In this document: positions 49,204-61,513 of the stretch, in pieces
Numbering within the stretch: the first letter of the stretch is position 1
How the letters are laid out: each line of letters begins with the position of its first letter
Origin: Eumeta japonica
Taxonomy: Eukaryota; Arthropoda; Insecta; Lepidoptera; Psychidae
NCBI GenBank assembly: GCA_005406025.1
Contig: BGZK01000279.1
Span: 186,001-250,000 of the forward strand
DNA: 64,000 nucleotides
Direction: 5' to 3'
Notes under the pieces: generated by a model
The model's input: the letters and a program-made list of their open reading frames with translations, nothing else
What the model was told of the DNA's origin: nothing
Database searches by the model: none
Translations under genes and position numbers: made by a program

Positions 49204-52200
49204 CTGTAACAGTGAAATTTTACCTTTATAATAACTAACCAGTATAATATTCGTATAACAACTGACCAGTTTTCGCATATATACAAGGAAGAATAATGAT
49301 AAAAGCGTTTTCGTTCCAGTCACACTACACGTGCATATAGTTGTGCAATTTCACAAACTTCATGAACACATTAGTAACCGTCGTGACGCATAAACCGGTG
49401 GGTGCGTTTGCGCCGACATAGTCTGACTAAGATAATAAGAGTTGGCCCCATCAAATGGTATTAAAATCATTGTTTAAATTAATCTTTACTATGTATGATG
49501 AGGAATTACACAACTGTATTTTACTATAAATTTATTAGTATCACAATTAATTAAAATATTTATCATTATTCAACTAACTAATTTTATTGTAATCAGATAA
49601 ATATAATTATTTTGTCTACAATATGATATTTAGTTAACGACTGTAGATTTCATTATTGTTAAAATTGGAAAAGGTGGTCCGGAATACACTAGAGATATTG
49701 AATGTGAATACAGCCATTTTGCTGTCCAAGAGCATGAAGTAATATCAGGAAATGGATAATTAACTTATTTGAACCATCATCAGTTGTTACACTTACTACT
49801 GGTAGCTGTCACTGACTATATAAGCTGTTAGATACAGTTAAGGCATTTGGGTGTTCAATCCAATTATTCAGTTCTGATAAGCAACATCGCTCACTTACTT
49901 TGTGTAGTAGAGGTACCATTTTCAGGTACTTGAATATTCTCCACAATCATTCTCATTCGAAGATGTAACCATCAATCAATTAATCAAATCAATTAATGTT
50001 GATCTTTTCAAAGATCAGCAAAACTTCGGATTGATGTCTGGTAGACATGTGTTAACATGCATTTGAAACATTTGTGACTCTAAACTTGTAACTGAATTAA
50101 TACTAGTCTATTTATTGCCAATGTTAATCATCTCATGGTTATTAATACATTGATCACGATTAGAAGATAACCTGGTGATTCCTTATTCCTACCTAGTGGA
50201 TTTTACACAAAGCTATAATTCAGTTATGTTTTCAGGCATCAAACAGAATGTCAAAATGATAAGACAATTTTCTGTACTTATCATGTTCGATACTTACCTA
50301 ATATTGTTATGGATGGATTCAATCTCCCGTCAACATTGAATAAGGGCGTGTTGTCCATTTTGGCGAAGGGCTTGTTAGGGTCGGGATCGGACGGGGTGCC
50401 TTCTACGCGGGACCACTCTCCTACAGTCGCATCTTGGCCCACTAGTTTAAAAAAATAATGTTGCTTGCATAAAAACAAATTCTTCATAGGACAAAGATTG
50501 AAATTGAGTTCTAGAAAACAATTACAATTTTATGTATAGTAATTGTATCGAATTAGGATCTTATAACATTTATATCTGTATATAATATTTTAATGAAACT
50601 TCTAACATATATAAGACAGGCCCGATTACATAAATACTAGAACAATTTTGTTTTAGGATGACGCACGCGTCACTTGGCACCTTGTATGACTCCTTGGAAA
50701 GGGGACTGTTGTGAATTCTGTAGCTTGTATTGAAAACTCAATTTCAGTATAACGTGGTATTCATTAAACTTTGCCTCTCTGTATGGATCATAATTTTTGA
50801 TACCTACAAACATTGCCTTCTCCGATGTCATACATATAATTTTAATTTTGAGACAATCATATAATTTTAAGACAAAGATAAATTCAACATTGACACCCCC
50901 TTTATTTACTTATGATAAGGAATATATCAATAATAAATGTGAAAATAATTTATGTTTTAAATTGGATGTAATATAGATCGGATAAGGCAGTGTATATAAA
51001 ATGACAATAAAAAAACTGACCTATAGAATGCATGATGAGAGCATGATCATGTATCCTCGCATTCGAAAGTATTATGGATTCCTTGATCCTCACACCGGCC
51101 ATAATCTTGACACCGGCACCTATGGAGACGTTTGGACCAATCTGGAAGAAAGTTAATAGGTAATATTTATCCATAATATTTTAATAGCATTGTATATTGA
51201 ACAATACTATAAAATTATTATAAATAGTAATGACTAGAATATAGAAATTATCTGCATAAAGTTACTGTATTATTATCATATTTTTTTTTTTTGGTTGATT
51301 AGGTGGAAACAAATAAGCATTTTTTTTTAAATTTTGTAATGCAGAAATTTAGCATTCAAAACTACTGTTGAAAATTTAAATTCATTCCAATTCAAAGGAT
51401 GCAAAGCCAGAAAATATATTGAATCTTAGGTGCCACAGCATTTTATAGAAATATTATCAGATTTGAATAAGCTATAAATGCATCTCCACTCTAGTAGACA
51501 CTAAGATTGGAAGACAATTGCAAGAAAAATTTTCAACCAATACTTTTGTATACGACAATTTGTAACACCTCAAAATGAACATCTGTGTTTACTAAGAAAT
51601 TTGAATTTCCTTCATAAAATGGCAATTTGATAACAGCTTCTTAACGAGATGTCTTAGTGTTATTCTGTTTGTACCATAATTCGTATTGATTAAAATAAAA
51701 GACCATATTTGCATTTATAACTCGATTCAGTCCATGAATCATAAAAAAAGGAAAAATAATAGTTGTCAATGTCGTTCAATCCTTCATTAGATTGATCTGT
51801 CATTTGTCATATCTACTATCACTTTGTACAAGGCAAAAAATTGTGGGTATTCTTATTTGATTGGATAAGCGTCAGGACAGGTATGGTAAAATAAAATTTC
51901 TTTCAAGGAGATGCATTAACCAGTGAATCTACTCCAGTCTAATATTAACTTTTGTTGTGGGACCATCCTAAGCAACAAGTAAGATACTAAGTTTTGTTCA
52001 GAGAAATTAGGTACCTGAATCTTCTTGTACAACAGCGATCGTCTTTATCAGTTCTTCATTAAAAAAGCAGTGTCAAATTTATCTGAACGTTTATAAATAT
52101 CTTTAAGTTTGATTATTAATCAACGTATCATGTAATTTTGATAGATAGTTTTTATCATATATCTTTTCTCGGTACTTATTGTAGGGTGGTGGCGGTGATT

Positions 52201-55200
52201 ACATTATGATTGTAAATACAATGTTTACTATAATTTACAATTGACAAAACAGTGAGGTACTTTTTAGGCTTAAGCTGAAACCTATGATATGTGAGAGGTC
52301 ACATAAAAAGAATCATATGCCCGAAATCTCATGTCTCTTTGAATAAAATTAAATATTGTGTATTGTATCTTTATGCCTTTTATTTATTTTTATTGTTAGA
52401 CTAACTTTTGAAAAGTACAATGTTACAAGTTAAATCCAAAAATTAATGGAATCAACATTATATAATTTTAAATTACACAGTGATTAAATTTGGAATATGA
52501 TCATCAAGAGTAAGTAAGCTGTAAATATTAGCTACAATAGCTAACTCAAGAATACACGTTACAAAGCTCGAGTTAGCAATGACACAGAAGTTTTGAAATT
52601 CTGAATTTTCGGTTATGAAAATAGTCATCAACTTTTAAGATTTTCGAGACGCTATAAACTCACACTTTCATAATTGGTAACTTACAATCAGCTATGGCTA
52701 TACTTTTTAATGTCATGTTTGATGTTACAATTTATAATTACAATATTGCTCTTTATTGTTAGAAATAATTCATCTAGGTATATTCAAATTGTGGCGTTAC
52801 TGTGCTTATTTTAGTTTTCTGATGATATCTGGATCACTTAATGCCACACTCAAGAGCAGAAATCATATATTGGGCATTCAACTGTTATAAAAATCACTAA
52901 CCACCGCACTGGAGTCTATTTCAGCAGTTGGATGAATGTAAACGTCTGGAATGATTTTACAGTTTGCAGTTGGAGCGTTTTGAGCGTCCCTCTTTCTATA
53001 CAGCTCCAGATAATGCCTGTTCGCGTAGATAGCTGATCCGGGAGTTTTCACTTGTGACCACCAGTTAGTTACCTGCCGATGGAAACGGTCTGTTAATATA
53101 AAATAAATAAATACAAAATAAACACTACTCAGTATGTGAATTCTTTAAATTATACTAGTAATGATACATTCGAATAGGGTAGCGGGTAATGGTCAAAAAT
53201 TAAAGAGGTAAGTTTTTAAGATCCCATAGTGAGGTAGTGTTTTATTTTGATAAGGAAATAAAATGTTAAATGGACTAATTACTTTGTAATGAAAACGAAA
53301 CAAAAATTACACTTATATTCATAACCATTTATGTGGAGCTCACTATAGCACTTCAAGTTATAAGCAATATATTACAGTACACTTTCCATTTTATGCATTA
53401 TGTGGACATTTAAAAAAAATAATTTACTAGCTCTTAGTTTGTCACCTAACAAAGGATTTTCTAAATACTATGACTGCAATTTTAATTTCACACAAAATCT
53501 TTATTTAAACATTTCCTAAAATAATCCTGAGGTTCCTACAGTTATAAGAAAACGATAATTTGAAAATTATTCATTCTCAATTGTGAAATGTGGTTAGAAG
53601 TTTTACTAATTTTAATAAGGTTCACTTTATTATATTTCATATAAAAAAAATCTATTAATTTTGAAGAATAATAATTGTATCTCTATTATAAAATACCTGC
53701 ATGGCATATAATTTGGTTGTCCCGGCCAGAGGTGCTAGTATGTCTTGTTCCCAGGACATGTAACCGGGCTGAGGGCTGCTCACGCCATTTGTACTATAAA
53801 AAATGATGATGTCAATAAAAAATATCATAAAATATAATGTAAGTTGATAGTACAAAATATGTGTTATGTTTGAGGAGCTATATTCAAGCAGTTCACATCC
53901 CTAACTTTTCTTGTCATTCTTCATCACCTATAAAAAATTATAATATTCTGCATTCATTTGAAAATATAGTAATATTGTTTGGTACTACTTAAAACCGATT
54001 TATAATAAGATTAGTAGAAAAATGTATTAAAATTTCATAACTGTTAATTCTGCCAATCTTTGGTTTTATGCCACTAGGGAAATTTAAACATTGTTTATAT
54101 GATTTAATACATTAGGTTACATCAAACATTTTCTCTCAGACATTTTGATTTTAAATTTTATCTATTTTCAAAAAAATACATGGACATATAAAGAGGTGAT
54201 TAAACATGAAAAACACTCAATTTGTATAGCCTTAGTGTGTCAGTATTTGCGGTGAAGATCCTGCAAAAAGACCAAACAGAACTTGTAATATTGAGGATGA
54301 AAACATTAAGTATTTACGAGCAGTGTGCAATCAATATACAGGCGATCTTCTAGAGAAAGCAGGCATTTGAAAGTGCAAGCACCATTGAGCTCATCTGATG
54401 GGAATCTGCTATTTCTACCAGTAGCAGCATCACACTGGCATATATTAATAACAGTGAATTGTCAAACTTTTCTATGGACTACCATGTCGAATATGCTCAT
54501 TGAGAAAGTTTGTTTGTTCCATGCAAACGTATGTAAGAACATCGACATGAACATTTAAAGACAATTAAATATATTAACAAGAAGTGGAATGAAAATTAAA
54601 ATTGACCAAAAATATGATGAATAGAATAGCAGGTCATCAAAGTGTATTTGCAATGTCTTTCATATATTGATAGAGTTTAACATACGTTTAAAACAGCATT
54701 ATAAGACAGTGACATCGCAGTTTTCTAGTGCCTTCTCTGTCTAATTGGCAACGTAAAATATAATAACCAAGTGAACAAATGAGAGAATGAGCGGTGCAGT
54801 GGAAGCCTCCGCGAGTATACACTCGCGGGTCGCTGCTGCTCTAAACAGATTGGTGTACCGATGCTAGGAAATTTATCTAATGTATAATTACTTATATAAT
54901 AATAATAATAAATAATTAAGGATGAATGAAAGTTGACTGACAAAACAAATCAATAGAGCGAATGTGTGTGATGGAAAGGTCGGCAAGGGCGCCCTAGAAA
55001 ATCTAAATCTAAATAGCAAATATTGGTAGCATATTAAAAAAGGACCAAATTTTAAGCACCCACAACCGATGAGCTTGCATGAAAAGACTGATGGATGTCA
55101 GTGAGGCAAGAGAGATTGCAGAGATCGGACCATGTGGAAATGTTTAGTCTCTGCCTAACCTTCTGGGAAATAGGCGCGAGTTTATTATAATTAATTAACA

Positions 55201-58200
55201 CCGGGAAACCAAACAAAGACATCACAGTTATAATCAGCAAAATATAGTTTTTTAGTTAGCTATTAAATAATATTATAACACTCTTTCTTGAATAAAAAGA
55301 TGTAAATAAGATAATAATAAAAAATATCTGTTCTCTATGATTGTAAAATTAGTGTAACAGAAACATTCAAAATTCTTATCGTCTCATTAGCGTCTCATTA
55401 GTAACAAAAATGTTTTCAACTTGAATTTACAATAATTCATATATGCAGAAAAAAGTAAAATATGAACAATACCTATAATAACAATTGTCCTTTTCCTCGA
55501 AAACTTTAGCCATTATATTGAAAACATGCACCGAGCACACGTACACTCCACAGCTTATAAGTGTCGAAACATAACTGTTCGGTTTTTCAACATAGTGGGT
55601 TACGGCCTTTGAAGTGGGTTCAATGGCCATGCAGCCATAATGCACAGATTGTTGTCTAGTGGCTTCTGTACCCATAATTGTTATCTGTTGAATGAGTAAT
55701 TCGAATATAAAAATAACATAGTGTTAATTTTCATAAAAAAAAACAAATTTTAGTATTCTACTATATTAAAATAATAATTTTTCATAAAGAAAATGTCAGT
55801 TTTATGCACTTATAATGTATGAGTATCATAACTATCAATCCTCTCGATTTCACCACAAAGGGTCTCTTCTAGAAATCTCATATTATTAAGGCAAAAAATC
55901 TGAATTAATAGCAAAAAGTCTAAGATTTGTCAGGATAAAACTATTATTTTTATGGATGTACACAGATGTGGTACTAAATACAAAAAAAAAAACTGAACAA
56001 AATAGACCACAATAGGTTGTTTTTCTTTTTTGATAATACATTTTCTTTGATATAATAAGTCCAAACTCGAGCTTGTAAAATCTCGAGTTGTATGATTCCA
56101 TCACATTCCATATCGTACAGTTGGAATGTAATGGAATCATACATTCCAACTGTATGATAATTGTGTACTTTTGTGCACTCCATTACCAGTATTGGGTTAG
56201 CTGTTGCAAAGTGCAATTGCAGTTATAAATAATGAAAAACTATAGCATAAAAATGTTAGAACTTATGCATGAAATGATTTTTCTTTGCTTTGACATTTCA
56301 TATCGATTTTTACACAATTACAAATTTTAATTCAGGATATCAATATACAGCTACTTTAATTGTGATGAATTCATTTTCATAATTGATCTTGTCTCTATGG
56401 AAGTCTTATTTTAAGCGACATGTAATTTTTACATACTAAAGCATTTGGTCCTCTTTTTTCATGAAAGATCCATAGCTCTTGCAATGGAAAATCTGCACAG
56501 ACATCACCATTTAAAAGGAAGAATGATGAGGTGTTGCCCGCTCTGATCTGATCCCTGAAGTGGTACAGACATCCTGCAGTTCCTAAAGGTGTGAATTCTT
56601 GCAGATACCTGAAAAATAATGTTTGAGAAGATGCATATAATATTTATTATGTTGCAACTATTAATATTTCATAAAAAAACTTGTATGTGTATTTTATGTT
56701 TTTACTGTTGTAGAATAAATATGGTATTTAAATACATTAAATAAAATAATTTATGAATTTAAATTAATGATTCATCAGTTTATTTTGTAGAGACTACTAC
56801 AAGTTCCATACAGACCAGCATAATTATATCAAAAATATTATTATCAATCTATGTTATATTTATTTTAATACATTATCTAAAGGTCCAGAATGTAGTTTAT
56901 TACTGAACTCATAACATCTGTTATCAGTCTTTTCATTTGTCTGTCACAGATATTTATGTTTCCAGACCAAAATTTGCTGTTTACTTAATGTAATTTTTGA
57001 CTGTGTATTATCTGTATAGTTTTGAATTAATATTAAAGAATGTACCTTATTATACTGAGTTATAATAAATGAAAATGATTAGTAAAACAATATTTTCATA
57101 GAAAATTTTCTATCAAAATAAGTCCAATAGAAAATTTTGATAGAGCAGGATTATTCTCCATGCAGAGTAAGTGTTTTGGAATGGTCGTATAATCCATACA
57201 GAGAAAGGATTCAAAGTTGGACTAATGTCTAAGCTTTGACCGATATCTAACTATGATGTGAAGATTGATGTAAAGATAAAATTTATAGTTAAAAGCCTTC
57301 TTCAAGTTTTTCAAGTGAGTAATATTATGCTCCATAATCCTGTACTGGCACATTGTACAAATTAGAATATTATTAACTTCCCGCTAAGAAAATTAAAAAT
57401 TTTCTAAAATTTTCGGGAAGTTATTGGTTTCACCCCATTTTGCAAAAATCGAGTTCTCATCAGATCTCGACGTTCTGAGGGTCTAGGAAACTTCCCTGAT
57501 CATCCCTGAGATGATGTCCGTATGTTTGTGTGGATGTGTGGTGTGTGTGTGTGTATGTGTGGATGTATGTAAACCTCTTATAACTTTTAAACGGCTTAAA
57601 TGAATCGAGCCCATTAAACGGCGTTCCAAAGAGTTTCACCAAACTTAGATTTCCTGAAAGTTTGGGTCGATTTGGACCGGTAGATTTTGAGAAATTTTCA
57701 AAAAACTAAGAAAAAAAGTTTTTTAAGGTGGTTTTTTCAAAATAACTTTAAAATGGCTTGATCGATCAATTCCAAAATCTAATCAGCTCTTAACCTATTA
57801 AAAACACGTCGATTGCCGCAAACTGGGTCAAAATCTGTTGATTCGTTTGTGAGAAATCGTTGTCGAAAGAAATCGAAAAAAACAGTTTTTTTTGGAATAA
57901 CTACGAAATGGCTTGACCGATCGTTTTTAAATTCTAACCAGCTCTTGACCCTGTAAAAACACGTCGATTGCCGCAAACCGGGTCAAAATCGGTTGATTCG
58001 TCGGCGAGAAATCGTTGTCGAAAGAAATCGAAACAAACCGTTTTTTTACTCAAAAAATCGCGTCAAATCCCGTATATTTTCGAGTGTTTTGAACTCGAAA
58101 ATAGCGGGAAGTTTCAAGGTTGGCCTACAGGGTTAACCTATTTTTTATACAGTATTACAGTAGAATCTCAATAACTCGAATGTCAAGGGAAATGCAAAAA

Positions 58201-61188
58201 AATTCGAGTTAACGAGTTTTTGACTTAACAAGAACTTCGAGATACATATGACTTAACTGCTGAAATTTCGACTTACGAAGTAAACTGTACACTAAAAAAA
58301 TCAAACATAACATTCACAGCTGTGTTATTTAGAAAGTTTCATGAATGTATTCATTCATTGCACATATACAAGACAAAAACAATAGATTAGAAGCACCAAA
58401 GCCCAACATTCATTTTGGAATTTATTGCTATTATTTCGAGAAATTCCAAGTAAGACGTCATTATATTTTACCAACTACGACTTACGGAGTCTCCTCTTTG
58501 AAATTCGAGTTATAGAGTGTAAATATGTATTATCAATACTTCGTAGGGAAATAACATTTTGTTCGAGTTACAAAGTCTATATAATTCGAGATACCACATA
58601 TTTAGGGGTGCATCGGAAGGGAATTGCAATTTTTTTCGACTTATTGAGGATTTCGACTTAACGAGGTTCGAGTTATTGAGATTCCACAGTATTACATAAT
58701 ACATATTATTATGCAATACATAATATTATTAGTAGATTTCACTGTATTACATAATACATATTATTATGTAATACATAATATTATTAGTATTAGTACATAG
58801 GTACAGTTTACAAATATTAGTAAAGAATTATTAGTATTGTGTATTATAGACTATTGTAAAGATTGTAATCAAACAAAATGGCTTTAGAAAAAATTCAACT
58901 ATGTTTTTTGTTGAGTAGTAATTTGTCAAAATATTGCACAGATGTTAGGAAATTAAATCACTACCAATACTGCTCATATAATCATACCTTATGATAATTT
59001 GATATTCTTTCTGCATATCACTGACGAATTGGGCCATGTGGTTTATGGTGTAGGACCCGATGATTAGTATTTCTTTGCATTCTACCAATTTCACGCAGGC
59101 TTTGATGTGGTGTTGAATTAAGGGTAGGCCAGCTATTGGAAATAATGGCTTGGGGGTGTCTAATGATAATGGTCGGAAGCAGTTCCTGGAGAACACAATA
59201 ATATTAAATTTATAAAGGTAATCAAAAAAAAATTAAGTTACTGATGTAGTGCTAAGAGTTAACAACAGGTAGCGGCAGTGAATTTATCTGTAAGACAATT
59301 AGGACAGTATATACTAGTGTTAGTTTGTAAACAAATTATTAAATAGTGAAACAATTATCATAGATATTCATGTATCTATTGTAGGTCATGTATAGCAATC
59401 ATTGTGCAATCATTTTTCAAAATTTTCTTCATTCTCCGTCTCTCCTGGTGCAGGCACCATAGACTTTTTTATAAACCCCTATTCTTAATCCCCTTCCGAT
59501 AAACACTATACTACGATCCTCTTTTTTACATATTTTTTATATAATGAATGTAATAGGTCCCTTCATAACATCAATTATATAAAAATTAGTTGATATCATA
59601 ATACATATCTTAAACATTATTCATTACATTTACTTAGTCTATTGAATATATTAGTATAAGAAAAAATTAAAAAAATATATTAATAATATACTGTTATATA
59701 ATTACAATTTCATCATTGTGCTCTATGGTCACAAGTCTATTACGATTGTGAACTGTAAATCTATTGATGTCTTGTGGTATTTTGTAGTGGTGCAGCATTG
59801 TACAATAATTAATCTGTAATGAATACTACCAGTTATTATACCACTGCTTTTATTATTATATTGATAAAAAATAAAACTTGCCAAGTGTGAGTTGCATTTG
59901 CATGGAGAGGATCCCATAATGTAAATTATTGCATTAGTTCTAAGTGAAATTTGCAAAACAATATCCATTTATTATTCACATCTATTTTGCATTTACTGTA
60001 GGAATTTAAGAATTTACAAATTTGTATCGGTTTTAACTATGAGTGAGTGAACTAAGTATGTTTTCCTATTAACTACGTATTTTATATTTTATTTCCAAAA
60101 TTTTGAAACTTGTTAGATTTCTGGATAAGCAGGATGATTAATCTCCCTGTGTATTCTTTTAGTATCATTTAAACTAAACATTCAAGAATAAAAAAAAATA
60201 CAGGTTTGTATTGCCCATAACAAACCCATTTCATTTATTCATTACATGATGTAATTGACCAGACTTTTTTTAATACCGTAATTGCTTCTTCGAATTGTTC
60301 CCGTAATAGGTTCACATATGTCTGTATATGTATCAAATCACATCTTTTTTCAACCAAAATATTTGGAATGAATAGGCTGCAACAGGTAGATGGACAGACA
60401 GAGGTAAGAGAGATACTATAAGCGTTCCTTTTATTCATTAAGCATATCGAACTTTAAAAAGAGTAAAATCACATGAGGTGTCCGTTAATGAAATATGAAA
60501 TGCGTACTGAAAAGCGTGATTGAATTACAATGCAAATAATCAATACACAATGAAAGTGTTTATATACATTTTAAAATTTTTCAGAAAACTGAAGAATTTT
60601 TCATTACCAAAGTTAACTGAAAAATACTATACAATGATTGGATTATAATGTGGAAATAGTGTCTCAACTTAGATTACAAGCCCAAATCGATGTTCAGCTA
60701 TTATATCTATAACTAAGAAGTTAAATAAAATTTTAATAAGCAACAATTAATTCTATAACGAACATTTCATTACTTTCTGAGCTGATTAATTTCTATTAAG
60801 GCAATTCCTTAGGATGCTAAACCATGGTTTTTGAATACTTCAAGAATCAAAATGAATATTGAAAAAATATTAAAAAAAAACTGAAAATCTAATGGCGTAA
60901 ACAAAATCAATAGTTTAGAGTTATTACATTAACTAGAACAGGTAATGTATTATTTTCTCTCTTGTGCCATAACAAATTAATATCATAAGATAACCTAAAA
61001 GTTTAAAACTGTCGTTTGTATACGAGTTTTATTTTAATCATAATAAAAAACGAAAATAAAAAATGATTTCAATAAAATTGTAGCAAGTAAACATTTTTTT
61101 TATTGGTATAAATTTAACACGAATTAATGACGTAGCAAACAAGTTTACCTTTTTGAGGTCCACCGATGAGTATCACAGCTTTGAGCAT
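49103..61188 (-). CDS. GMPPA: GMPPA, mannose-1-phosphate guanyltransferase alpha subunit (nine exons, one apparent frameshift)
   Basis: The exons, in transcript order, are 61188-61149, 59185-58988, 56608-56437, 55684-55473, 53793-53697, 53072-52902, 51141-51021, 50441-50298 and 49203-49103. All introns are GT-AG. The sum is 1256 nt, one short of the 1257 expected for a 418-residue protein (human GMPPA is about 420). An N-terminal nucleotidyltransferase fold (start [14 protein letters not shown], then [33 protein letters not shown]) is followed by a left-handed beta-helix with hexapeptide repeats ([24 protein letters not shown]) and the C-terminus [10 protein letters not shown]. In vertebrates GMPPA is the regulatory partner of the catalytic GMPPB; it senses GDP-mannose and restrains its synthesis in the cytosol. 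The phase between exons 1 and 2 is broken by a missing base in the GTRFRPLS motif. Identity is certain from family knowledge; the functional state of this allele is not. Confidence 0.95.
50298..50441 (-). CDS. GMPPA: GMPPA exon 8 (C-loop region)
   Basis: Acceptor AACTAG, donor GTAAGT, 144 bases. It encodes [20 protein letters not shown], then a loop with [20 protein letters not shown] and SITIL. In vertebrate GMPPA the insertion after [11 protein letters not shown] is the C-loop used for allosteric control of GMPPB; its length is retained here. Confidence 0.93.
51021..51141 (-). CDS. GMPPA: GMPPA exon 7 (left-handed beta-helix repeats)
   Basis: Acceptor TTCCAG, donor GTCAGT, 121 bases (40 codons plus one base). 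It encodes successive hexapeptide turns ([30 protein letters not shown]) and HSI before the split Val codon. This domain mediates subunit contacts in GMPPA/GMPPB assemblies. Confidence 0.93.
52265..52390 (-). repeat. dispersed repeat, copy 2, in GMPPA intron 6
   Basis: The reverse complement carries AAATAAAAGGCATAAAGATA, GAGACATGAGATTTC and TTTTTATGTGACCTCTCACA, matching 42890-43020. Confidence 0.7.
52902..53072 (-). CDS. GMPPA: GMPPA exon 6 (transition to beta-helix)
   Basis: Acceptor CGGCAG, donor GTTAGT, 171 bases, phase 0 on both sides, 57 codons. It encodes [20 protein letters not shown] and [13 protein letters not shown]. The WSQ-K-PGSA motif ends the catalytic-like domain and YIHPTA starts the hexapeptide-repeat helix. 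Confidence 0.93.
53697..53793 (-). CDS. GMPPA: GMPPA exon 5 (end of transferase domain)
   Basis: Acceptor TTTATAG, donor GTATTT, 97 bases. It completes a split Ser and encodes a linker ([13 protein letters not shown]) followed by [19 protein letters not shown], the conserved LEQDIL-PLAG segment of GMPPA. The linker is the least conserved part of the family. Confidence 0.92.
54809..54828. repeat. 8-bp GC-rich hairpin in GMPPA intron 4
   Basis: CCGCGAGT and ACTCGCGG around ATAC, in an AT-rich intron. Confidence 0.85.
55473..55684 (-). CDS. GMPPA: GMPPA exon 4 (sugar-binding half of the transferase domain)
   Basis: Acceptor CAACAG, donor GTATTG, 212 bases, 70 codons plus two bases. It contains [29 protein letters not shown] and the following helix. 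The YGC and VEKP motifs and the ISCGVY strand are diagnostic of GMPPA/GMPPB-type transferases. No stop or frameshift. Confidence 0.93.
56090..56142. repeat. 21-bp stem hairpin in GMPPA intron 3
   Basis: Arms 56090-56110 (GTATGATTCCATCACATTCCA, mostly) and 56122-56142 pair with one mismatch across an 11-base loop. Part of the arm (ACATTCCAACTGTATGAT) is repeated just downstream, at 56141-56158. Confidence 0.9.
56437..56608 (-). CDS. GMPPA: GMPPA exon 3 (nucleotidyltransferase core)
   Basis: Acceptor TTTCAG, donor GTATGT, 172 bases, entering with the last base of a split Arg codon and leaving in phase 0. It encodes [17 protein letters not shown] and [12 protein letters not shown], the core segment with the LNGDV motif that lies at the nucleotide-sugar site in this family. 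A Cys replaces the second Gly of the usual GTAGG. The frame is fully open. Confidence 0.93.
57376..58113. mobile_element. TIR transposon copy with internal 138-bp duplication, in GMPPA intron 2
   Basis: The ends AACTTCCCGCTA and TAGCGGGAAGTT are perfect inverted repeats. A subterminal CGGGAAGTT at about 57414 gives the left end an extra stem. A unit of about 138 bases (ATGGCTTGA...CACGTCGATTGCCGCAAAC...GAAAGAAATCGAAA) is repeated, first at about 57752-57885 and again at about 57907-58040. A GT-rich microsatellite is at 57528-57570. No coding sequence. Superfamily not assigned. Confidence 0.75.
58158..58689. mobile_element. pogo/Tigger-like MITE in GMPPA intron 2
   Basis: It starts CAGTAGAATCTCAATAAC and ends with the inverse, GTTATTGAGATTCCACAG, about 20 of 23 terminal bases pairing. 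Flanking TA dinucleotides (58156-58157 and 58690-58691) are as expected for Tc1/mariner-pogo insertion. Many internal ATTCGAGTT-type copies are typical of Tigger-like ends. Non-coding, 532 bp. Confidence 0.75.
58690..58800. repeat. AT-rich palindromic tandem duplication
   Basis: Two copies of a unit of about 55 bases containing ATTACATAATACATATTATT, itself nearly palindromic, adjoin the right end of the pogo-like MITE. Confidence 0.7.
58988..59185 (-). CDS. GMPPA: GMPPA exon 2, with an apparent 1-base deletion at its 5' end
   Basis: After the CTCCAG acceptor the exon reads GAACTGCTTCCGACC. Following phase 1 the expected codons are GGA ACT nnn TTC CGA (Gly-Thr-Arg-Phe-Arg), but only two bases (GC) sit where the Arg codon belongs. 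Every later codon is right in the shifted frame ([17 protein letters not shown], then [17 protein letters not shown], ending in a split Arg before GTATGA). The exon is 198 bases where 199 are needed. Read literally, the spliced frame meets TAG after nine codons of this exon. Exon 2 carries the nucleotide-binding signature and the PKPL segment of the pyrophosphorylase fold. Confidence 0.92.
61149..61188 (-). CDS. GMPPA: GMPPA exon 1 (start codon, first glycine-rich strand)
   Basis: Forty bases encode [14 protein letters not shown]; the last glycine codon is split after its first base, followed by a GTAAAC donor. The start is chosen because the family begins with exactly t[12 protein letters not shown] motif. 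The donor leaves phase 1, so exon 2 must supply two bases. About 140 AT-rich bases upstream hold no other convincing gene, although a 61-codon ORF of unknown value starts divergently at 61328. Confidence 0.93.
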
Positions 61189-61327
61189 TGTGCGATAAAT
61201 AATAACGGCGGCAAATTTATTATTTATTCTCTTAAACCAATGTTTTCTTATTAACGTAATAATTACAAAATTGTTGTAAGTTTATTATGAACAAACCACC
61301 AGCTACTGTTTACATTGTAATGTCACA

Positions 61328-61513
61328 ATGACATTATCAAGATTATCAAGAACGATCAGTCTTGCCAAATTGAAACGGTATCTCTACGATCTGTCGACTA
61401 ATTTAAGCAGTTTAATTAAAAAACAAGATAATTATCATGAAATTTTAATTTTCCCCAATTTGGTATATTTCGAATGCAAATATCATGCATTTAGTATACA
61501 ATCTGGCCAATAG
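61328..61513 (+). CDS. short ORF divergent from GMPPA, unknown
   Basis: 61 codons starting MTLSRLSRTISLAKLKRYLY, 140 bases upstream of the GMPPA start on the opposite strand. No recognised domain. It could be a first exon or chance; AT-rich codon use argues for chance. Confidence 0.15.
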   Translation: MTLSRLSRTISLAKLKRYLYDLSTNLSSLIKKQDNYHEILIFPNLVYFECKYHAFSIQSGQ

